A stretch of DNA of 64,000 bases from Luscinia megarhynchos (Eukaryota > Chordata > Aves > Passeriformes > Turdidae). The translations under genes and the position numbers were made by a program. Location: positions 13,618,360 through 13,682,359 of the forward strand of contig JAPFBE010000003.1 in the NCBI GenBank assembly GCA_034336665.1. Reading direction: 5' to 3'. Each line of letters begins with the position of its first letter. Within the stretch, counting starts at the first letter, position 1. The notes under the pieces were generated by a model that saw nothing but the letters and a program-made list of their open reading frames with translations, was not told where the DNA came from and searched no databases. This document shows positions 56,196 to 64,000 of the stretch, piece after piece.

Positions 56196-58361
56196 TTTGG
56201 TTTGTCGTCCTTTAGTTCCTGTACCAGCATCCTGCCAGCCCATTATAACTTGCAAAACTTACAGGTGAAAGTCCACAGTAAAATATCAAAGTAGCTTATG
56301 TTAAGTTTCTTCCCTGAAAAGCATTTCCTCCCCACTTTGTTTTGAAATATTGTACTTTGAATACTTTTCATGGAGGAAACCTAACATGAGCTGTTTAATG
56401 GCCATGCAGCCCCTAAATGTTTCCAGGACTAACAGAATGGTTTCAGGACTGCTCTTTTTCCAGGAGAGGATCCAGTACTCAAATCCTAATTTGAGGGCTG
56501 ATATCTAAAATAGGAACACTGGCATCTCTCAGTTTGCTGATATTAGTGTTTTCAGGGAGTTTCCTGGCAGCACCCAGTCTTTATCCAGATGTGTGGAGCA
56601 GCCAGACGTGTGAATATTTATTTGAAGCACTCCCTTCTGGTGCTTTATTCTGTCACTGCCTTTTCTTGCTGTTGTTTCTCTGACTTTTTTTCCTTTTTTC
56701 TTATCCCTGCCTGTTTCTCTTCTGTTTTTCATCTGCTTCTCTTTAAATTTCCCCTTCTCAAAGGGTTTCACTGATCACCCACACCCTTTTCCCCCAGTGT
56801 TCAGCCCCCAGATGGCTGGTGCTGACACAGTGGTATAACTAAACCTGGTTGTGCTAAAACCAAATAAGCAAAATTAAATGCACATTAACTCACTATTACA
56901 GGATGCCTCTGGACTACAGTTAACAGCTTCAAATCCATTAGTGCTCAGCCAGCAGTAAAACACTCTTCATCATATCCCTGAGAGTTGGAAATGCACATTA
57001 AAAACCATGTGGTTAAGGCTCCTGATGATCCAAATGCCTCCTCCAAGCCTTGTAAATATGTAAAGTTGTCAGGTACTTCATGCTCATAATTTGTTGTGGA
57101 TGTGAACTGCCAGATTTTGCTTATGTAACTTTATTTCAAAGTCAGGAAAGAGGATGGGAAGAATGGGAAAAACACCGACTGAAGGATGATTTGTGCTAAC
57201 CCTGATGACATTTATCAGCTGCTTGCTTTTACCAGCTGCACTGCCATAGCTAAACACCTCAGAGCTGTGGTGGTTGTTGTGTGGTGTCTGCTGAGTTTTG
57301 GGGTGCCCTGACGACCCAGCTGAACAATTTCAGCACTTACAAAGGATCTGCCATCACTTGAGGTGGGACTTGCACAGCACACACAGAAACCAGGAGGCAA
57401 ATGGTGATGTGAGCTCACCTGGGAGCTGCACTTGACCCAACGTTTCATCCAGCTCTGTATAATGAACTTGAGAGAGCGCTGCTTGATAGCACTTATTAGA
57501 AACTGGGAATTAAAACTGATATTGCTAAGCAGCAAATACAGTTGCAACAGAGAGGATTAAAGGAACAGGCGCAGTTCAGGACTGAAATAATCTCATTATT
57601 TTCGATTCCAGTCATGCCCAATGCACGAACTGAATGTTCAGCAGCACCTGGTGTGTCTGCTACCCACTGAGCTCCCAGCAGCAATAGTTTCATTCATTCT
57701 CATTTCAGAGATTGTTTTGAAAGGAGATCCTAAACTCTATGGTGAAGCTGCCTTTCCTGTAACTCCAGGGACAGAAGGAAAAGCCCCAAAGTATCAAATA
57801 CTTCTCTTATTGCCCGTGGCTGGTGAAACACTGATTTCTGGCAGAACATTAAAAACCACAAAACCAAAACTGAAACAGTTGTGAATAGTTACTAATCAAA
57901 ACCCAGTGACAGCAAAATAATGATATTCTTGATAAAGATTCAATTAAAAAATACCGAGAAGATACTACATCATCCTGGAAGCTGTACTGGTACAAAAATG
58001 GTAATCAAGTTTTCAGTGTTTTGCATTTCTGTTGGGGTGCATTTCTGTTTGGGAATTATGCAACTCAACTTAAAAAACCCATATGCACATGAACTAGTTT
58101 GGAGTGTTCTATGATTTGCACTAGAGTATTTTTCAACTATGTTTTGAATGTACATGCACTTGTACTTTGTGGGATACTTTCCAAAGGTGATATAAAGGAC
58201 CCAGTATAAAAAGAATAAAATACTTTATTGTGTGGGCAATTAAAAAAAGTGATTATGTAAATGCTGATTTTAGAGATTTACATGTGATTAAGCAGGGTTT
58301 TATATGTCCTGCAGAAGAGCATTGTTTCATTTAATCATATCTTTGAAAATGAATTTGTATA
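56196..58361. other. Unannotated intergenic DNA
   Basis: Unique sequence with short open frames and no recognisable domain. Nothing else supported. Confidence 0.6.
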
Positions 58362-58411
58362 TTTTTTTTCTTTTTTTTTTCCCTTTTTTTTTGGTTTTTT
58401 TTTGTTTTTAA
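58362..58411. repeat. T-rich low-complexity tract
   Basis: Interrupted runs of 7-10 T separated by C, CCC, GG and G. Confidence 0.9.
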
Positions 58412-58567
58412 TTCAGGAAATACAGATCCAGATTAGTGTTAACTAATGAAAACATAATTGCTATTGGTATGATTCATCCTTGGATATGGATATGGATAAA
58501 GGAATGGATGTTTTGATCCCTGCAGAACAGAGCAGATGTATGTGCTTCACATTATCCAAATGAATGA

Positions 58568-58745
58568 ATCACAAAATCACACAGAATGGGTGAACGGGAT
58601 CACTGGAGGTCATCTGCTCCAACCTCCCCACTCCCCTGAAGCACATCACTCAGGAATGTGTGGAGACAATGGATCTCTAGAGGAGGAGACTCCACAGCCT
58701 CTCTGGGCAGCCTGTTCTGTGCTCAGAATGAACAGGAGGCTTCAC
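58568..58745 (-). mobile_element. CR1 LINE 3' fragment, antisense
   Basis: CACAAAATCACACAGAATGG, ATCACTGGAGGTCATCTGCT CCAACC and CCACAGCCTCTCTGGGCAGC CTGTTC are the inverted CR1 3' region. Confidence 0.88.
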
Positions 58746-61700
58746 TTTCGAGATCTCTGGATTCTTGTCAGCTTTTGTGATTGCAGAGGTGACAGTAGTT
58801 GTTACAGACGGTTTTCCTTTCTGGGTTTTTTAATCTTTTTGGTGTGCCCAAGGCAGCCAGTGTGCTGAATACGATATGGATACAAACTTCTTGCTGTTCA
58901 AGGCAACATGAGGTGGAAAGATGGGGTTTGCAAAGGCAGTGTCAGAGCCCAGTGTTGGACTGTGCCCTCCCTGCTGGAAATGGCTGGTGTGGCCCTCGGC
59001 CAGCCCTGCCCTCCTGCAGCTGCATGGTGTGTGTGCCACGCTCAGGATGGCATCTTCCAGCTGCCCTGGGCAGCAGAGACTGCTTAACCTGACTCGTGCT
59101 GGTAAAGATTCTGGGAGGTTGTGCTGAACAGCTGAGGAGAGTGGAATATGCCCAAGGGATTTGCTTTTTGTTTTACTTAGTACAAAGGAGACTACTTCCC
59201 AGTAGAAGCCCATGGGAGCAATTTTTGTCTCATCTGGGTTTGCTGTTTGAGACCAGAAGAACCAAGAAGAGCTTCTGCAGGAGTAGCCCCTTGCTCATGG
59301 AAACAGAGTCTCTAGTGGCAGGTTTCACTGTGCCAGTTTGTGCATTAGAGAACTGGATGGGGGGGAGAATGTCTACAGACAGGGACTCCCTGATGTTGTT
59401 TTAAATTCAGTCATGCCCCTGGTCACCAGAGTGTGTTGTGGGTAGCACAACCCATTTATCTGTTTTTGATGTTGAGATTCAATTTAAAAAGAGAACAGGC
59501 TGAAATCTTATACCTCTCTATGCCAGTGAAAAAGCTCTGAGTAAGTTCAAATAGTCCAATATTTATTCTCCCCCTCATGTTCTGAGGTATAAAGAGAAAT
59601 GATAACCTTTATGTTCCCCCAATTGTATCTTGCAGAATCATTTCCATATTCTGTAGCTGAGATGTAAATATGATGGATGTGATGGAATTACTGAGTTGAC
59701 TAACAAGAGCACATTAAGTAGTCGTAATGAAACCTGGATTAATTGCTTGGCTATACTTGTTTTATAAAGTTTTTAACTTATGATCCTGCCCACACATAAT
59801 CTGTGTGCTTCACTGATCTTATTCTCCCTTTCCTCTATGGAGAACATCTGTCCCTGGCCCCTTGAAATAAGTGCTCAGTGATACATTCAATTGGACCTGT
59901 TCTGTGAAGGCTGTTGCTCATAGAGTGAGCAAAGAGAATGGGAGAAAACAGCCTGCAAAAAAACCAGCAGTGTGTTAAAGACAGAAACAGCAACTCCCAT
60001 AAATTACATGTATTTGAGGAATATGTCTGTTCTGGGAAATAAAGGTAAGCAAGTTGAAGATGGTTCCATGCTGTGTTATTTCAGCCCATATTCAGAACAT
60101 TTTAACAGCTCATTTTGAGGACCCATTTCCTACATGATTCAGGTTCAACACATTTCTCCAAGTGCCAGGCAAACTGCAAACTCTATGGAGACACTGAGCT
60201 CTGGTGTCTGAGGCTGGACCCAGAGACAGACACGAGTGATTGTTCACATACAGAAATGCAGATTTACTGTGTGCAATATTTTTTGCAATGGTTCAAAATT
60301 CTGTGATGCAGAAATCAATAGTGTTAATAGTTCTAATGAGAAAAAAAAATATAAAGATTACTGATTTTAATGTATTGTTATAGGAAAAGCTGAAGGCTTT
60401 GATTCTACTATTTTTCCCCACATCTTTTAGAGAACAGGCTGCTGCTTTGCACACACATATAGCATACTAATGGGATATTATTTTCCACCTCTCAGATCTC
60501 TTTTGAATTCAAATATATCTATTAGCACCTTTACACCTCAGCTTATGCATATCCCAAGCCTATGTGATTAACTATTTCTACAGTACCATTTGGTGGGTGG
60601 CATTGCAAATTACAGAATAACACAGGGAGACAGAGTTTTCTGCTGTGGGTCTTAACACTGTGTATGGAAAATGCAGAGGGGAAAAAAAGAGAGATTTAAA
60701 GTCATTTGGATCTGCATTATTTAAGCTGGCAGGAATCCAGGGCTTGGGATTTTAAGGCTGTGTATGGGTCAGGATGGTGACAGGTGAAGGGAAGCCTTGA
60801 TAAGGGTTTTGAAGGCTGTTTCAGGAGCAGAGTTCAGTGCCAGTACAAGTCTGGTGGAGGAAATGTGTGTGGCTGAGAACTGTTCCCCAAAGGAAGGCGC
60901 AGAGTGAGAGCTGGCTCAGGACAGCCAGCAGGGTGGGCATTGCATTTTCTGACTCTGGGCTGAGGTATTTGGCTGCTATAGAAAGATGGAGACAGACTTT
61001 GCATGGGGAACTGAGGAGCATGAACAAGGGTAAACAAGGGAAAAAATAACTTGTTTTGATGTGACTGAAATGTCACAGTGGTGAGGCACACCTGCCTGCA
61101 TATCCCAGTGCCACCTTTGGGAGCACCCACTTGTCTGGCCTTTGAGGGCTCTTGATGTGGGTGAAAAAGGCAGTGAACTCACTCTGTTCTCCTGGTAATC
61201 ACTTTATCCACAAACTTTGTGGGAGCCTGAGGCTGTCCTCACCTGGCTTCTAAGAGCAGCTTCAATACCTGAACAGTCTTGTCATATTTTATGTTTCCAG
61301 GCAACTTTGAAAGCTGCACTCAACTCCCAGGAGGGCATCAAGGGTCTTTCTGCTGAAGACAATAAAGACTGAGTCAGGTCTGCAGGCTGCATCAATCTAG
61401 GGCTTTTTTTTTCCATGTTATATACAATTTTTTCCTAGCAGACAAAAATAAAATGTTGGCTTTTCTGAAAAATGCAGTTGGTGGGATGATCGAGCTCTGG
61501 CAGTAGACTTGGGGTATGGCAATACTGACAAGCATCTGCTGCACTGCTCTCAGAGTCCTGGTGACTCTCCAGACAGTGTTAAAACTAGCTTAAAACTGAG
61601 CTTCTTGATGCTTTCCTGCTCAGAAACTTTGGCATTGTAGTTGAAGAGGAGAGGATTAATCTGTCAAGTGATTCTGCCTGTTACGCTTGAGGTATGGACC

Positions 61701-62397
61701 TGCACCACTTACTGCAAGGGTATAAAACTGGATTGTTTCCTTACCTCTCCTTGAATTTAGCACCAATTCTACACTGGCTTCTGCAGTGATGACCTGCTCT
61801 TCTTCTCATTTCTGAGGGCAGGTTTGGACAAGCATCTTCCTGACCCTGATCTCCAAGTGCTGCTTTTCATTACAGTCCAGATAGGGCAGGAACTATTTGC
61901 TCTTGTATGCTTGCTTCCAAGGGACTCTCCAGAGACTTCGAAGCAACGTTGACTATGATTTCCAGCTACCTGCATGGAACAGATTTTATAAATAATTTCA
62001 ATCCTGTCCTCAACTTTTTGGGGCCTTTTTTGGAGATACTACTATTTAAAAAAATGTTGGTTTTTGTCCTTAAAATCCTTGCTGTTAATGAAGTTGCTTT
62101 CTAAGGACCTTTTATAGAGCAGTGTTGTCTTTTGTTCTGTATCCTGCTGGCTTCTGTCATCATGAACCATAGCCATAGAGGAATGTCTGCCTTTGCCTTT
62201 ACAGTAGTGATGCTTAATGGATTTGACAATCAAGTGGACTTGCCACATGAACAAGTTAGGTAAGTCTGAGAGCATAATTGTTATCCTAAACTCCATGAGC
62301 TGAGTTTAACTTGGATGCTCTTTAGTCACCTTCTGGTACAAGACTCTGAAGCCAGTGTCAACATTTTAAAGTAAATCCAGTTCTTGACTTGTCACAT
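58746..62397. other. Unannotated intergenic DNA
   Basis: Open frames up to 127 codons overlap on both strands near 58830-59404 and have no recognisable domain. No repeat family was identified. Confidence 0.6.
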
Positions 62398-62810
62398 TAT
62401 AAGAATAGCCCCATTATGCTCAGCCAAAGGCCCATCAAGCTCAGTATCCTGTTTCTGACAGCAGCTGATAATTAAGGAAAGGGTGTAACTGCAGGGAAAG
62501 TATTGAGTGATATTTCCCCAATATGTTCTCCCACCCCTCAGCAGTTCATGGCTTAAAGATTTTCTGATCTCTGTGTTTAATAAGTCTTTGTGGCCTTATC
62601 TTTTGTTGATTTGTCAGATTCTAGTTTTGCTTTCAGCATCTGCAGCACTTTGGGCACCAAGTTTAGCAATTTAATGATTCACTCTGTCAGAAAGTTCTCA
62701 CTTTTGTTTCTTTTAAAGCTCTGGCTGAAGATTTCATGTGATGCACCCCTATTTCTTGTATTTTCGGAAACAAAGACTTTTATTCATCCCTTTCAGGCCA
62801 CTCAAGATTT
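62398..62810 (-). mobile_element. Ancient CR1-type LINE 3' fragment, antisense
   Basis: ATAAGAATAGCCCCATTATG, CTCAGCCAAAGGCCCATCAA, GCTCAGTATCCTGTTTCTGA CAGCAGC is the inverse of the same old CR1 tail seen at 40540-40590. The match weakens rightward, with a last similar patch near TGATGCACCCCTATTTCTTG (62740). The right boundary is approximate. Confidence 0.7.
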
Positions 62811-64000
62811 TCTAGAATTCTAATGAGAACCTAAACTGAATGATTTCCAGTATGATTTAAGGCTCTGTATTATGTCTTATGCTTTCTGGTTGTTTATATT
62901 CCTTTTGCTTTATGTTTATTTCATCTCCACAAATTTAATCATTTTGAGAAGATTATTTTGTGTAATTAAGGTAGAATTAATCCAGGGGCAGGGATAATTT
63001 GAGAGCCAGGATTTGAAGGTAGTTTATTTAATCTATGTGTCTTCAAATCCTTTGGATTCAATTTGCCCAGCTTTCATTCTGATGGATGCTGTATTAAATT
63101 ATTTAAATAGATGAATTAAATTTGGAGCAAACAGAGGCTAATGCATTTCACCCTCAAATAACACGCCCCTGTAGCCAGGGAGCTTTTCTAGGAGAACTGA
63201 GGAGAGTCATGAGCTGGAAGCACTGTATGCAAAACAGGGGGTAAGGGCCACACGAAAACCCCTTTGATTTATCCTCTAGAACTAATTTGTCGATTCCTTG
63301 TGGTCAGATTAGCAGAATGGAGCCAAGAAAGGAACCTCTCAGAGACTGACCATGTGAGCTGAAATAATAAGCAGCTGTTGCTCAAGAGAAAGCTCAGACC
63401 AGCCTTGCAGAAATGTAATTAGCAGCGTTCTGGCTGAGCTGCTTGCATGCCTAGAGCCTGCATAATGCTCTTCTGGGGGGCAGTGGTAATTTTTGGTGTC
63501 TCTTTTGGAGAGAGCTTCTTTCTCACTAAGAATGAGTAAACTGGAAAGGGATAAAAGAGACGGAAAAGAGCAGAATGTACTCTGCAGTACTCAGGGACAC
63601 TAGATGGGGATATTTGCTCACTTTGTGGCTCTTGGTATCCCTCACAGCTTTGGTGGTGATGTTTCCGAGGTACAAGGAGGGCTGGTGACACCCAGAGGAA
63701 GGGATTGATCAGAGGAGGTTGTGTGGGACGAGGGGCAATCCACAGCCTTGTGGCCATTTCTCACTCTGCAGTTCCCATCTCAAACACAGCTGGTCTGTAC
63801 AGCTCAGGACACGCTGAGCTCTCTCTTCTGGCTGTGAAACTCAGCTCAGCATCATGTGGGACAGGATGATCATGGTTCTTCCTCTGCACCGGGAGAAAGA
63901 ACCAAATCTTCCCTATGGGAGAGGGAGAACCAAAACCATGGCAATGTTACCTTTGTGGGCCTGAAGCACTGCTGCTCTAGGTGTCACTGGTGTGTTTTTG
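62811..64000. other. Unannotated intergenic DNA to window end
   Basis: Nothing recognisable. The 112-codon open frame on - at 63419-63757 has no family resemblance. Confidence 0.6.

Noticed and set aside
1..64000. CRISPR arrays, bacterial operons, phage or intact retroviruses
   Set aside because: The exon-intron structure, CR1 repeats and synteny are vertebrate. No regularly spaced short palindromic repeats and no retroviral gag-pol-env or paired LTRs were seen. The only regular array is the 47-bp head-to-tail minisatellite.

Overview
The window is eukaryotic, vertebrate nuclear DNA, almost certainly from a bird. Two conserved genes are split into short exons with clear splice sites. The interspersed repeats are CR1 LINE fragments with the typical avian 3' tail (ATTCTATGATTCTGTGAT-like). 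There are no Alu, L1 or B-type mammalian repeats, no bacterial operons and no CRISPR arrays. The species cannot be named from the sequence alone.

Left part (1-13058, + strand): the 3' portion of ACOT9, a mitochondrial acyl-CoA thioesterase. Twelve consecutive coding exons give 374 codons plus stop, and every exon phase joins correctly. The first part of the gene (mitochondrial leader and N-terminus) lies upstream of the window. Two of its eleven complete introns use GC instead of GT at the donor site.

Middle (13059-19690): an intergenic stretch with the unmapped ACOT9 3' UTR, a CR1 scrap and a curious 46-bp dispersed direct repeat. Then PRDX4 follows on the - strand (19690-27600), tail-to-tail with ACOT9. 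All seven coding exons of this ER peroxiredoxin are present, giving a complete 263-residue protein with signal peptide, peroxidatic and resolving cysteines, and the GGLG and YF motifs. Its first exon sits in a CpG island. Directly upstream lies a 47-bp minisatellite of 17 units (27613-28451) that is C-rich on + and G-rich on -. The repeat is open in several frames on both strands, so it generates large false ORFs.

Right part (28452-64000): no recognisable gene. It holds CR1 fragments of several ages (a long one at 28878-29303 and two ancient ones at 39390-40600 and 62398-62810), homopolymer and pyrimidine tracts, and AT-rich unique DNA. The order ACOT9-PRDX4 followed by a gene-poor interval matches the vertebrate PTCHD1-PRDX4-ACOT9-SAT1 neighbourhood. 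This stretch is therefore probably the PRDX4-PTCHD1 spacer (inference).

I did not find a convincing new biological system. The best second-look items are the G-rich minisatellite at the PRDX4 promoter, the paired GC-AG introns of ACOT9, a UPR-type TGACGTGG site beside PRDX4 exon 1, and the weak PRDX4 exon-5 donor beside the 35-nt exon that carries the resolving cysteine.
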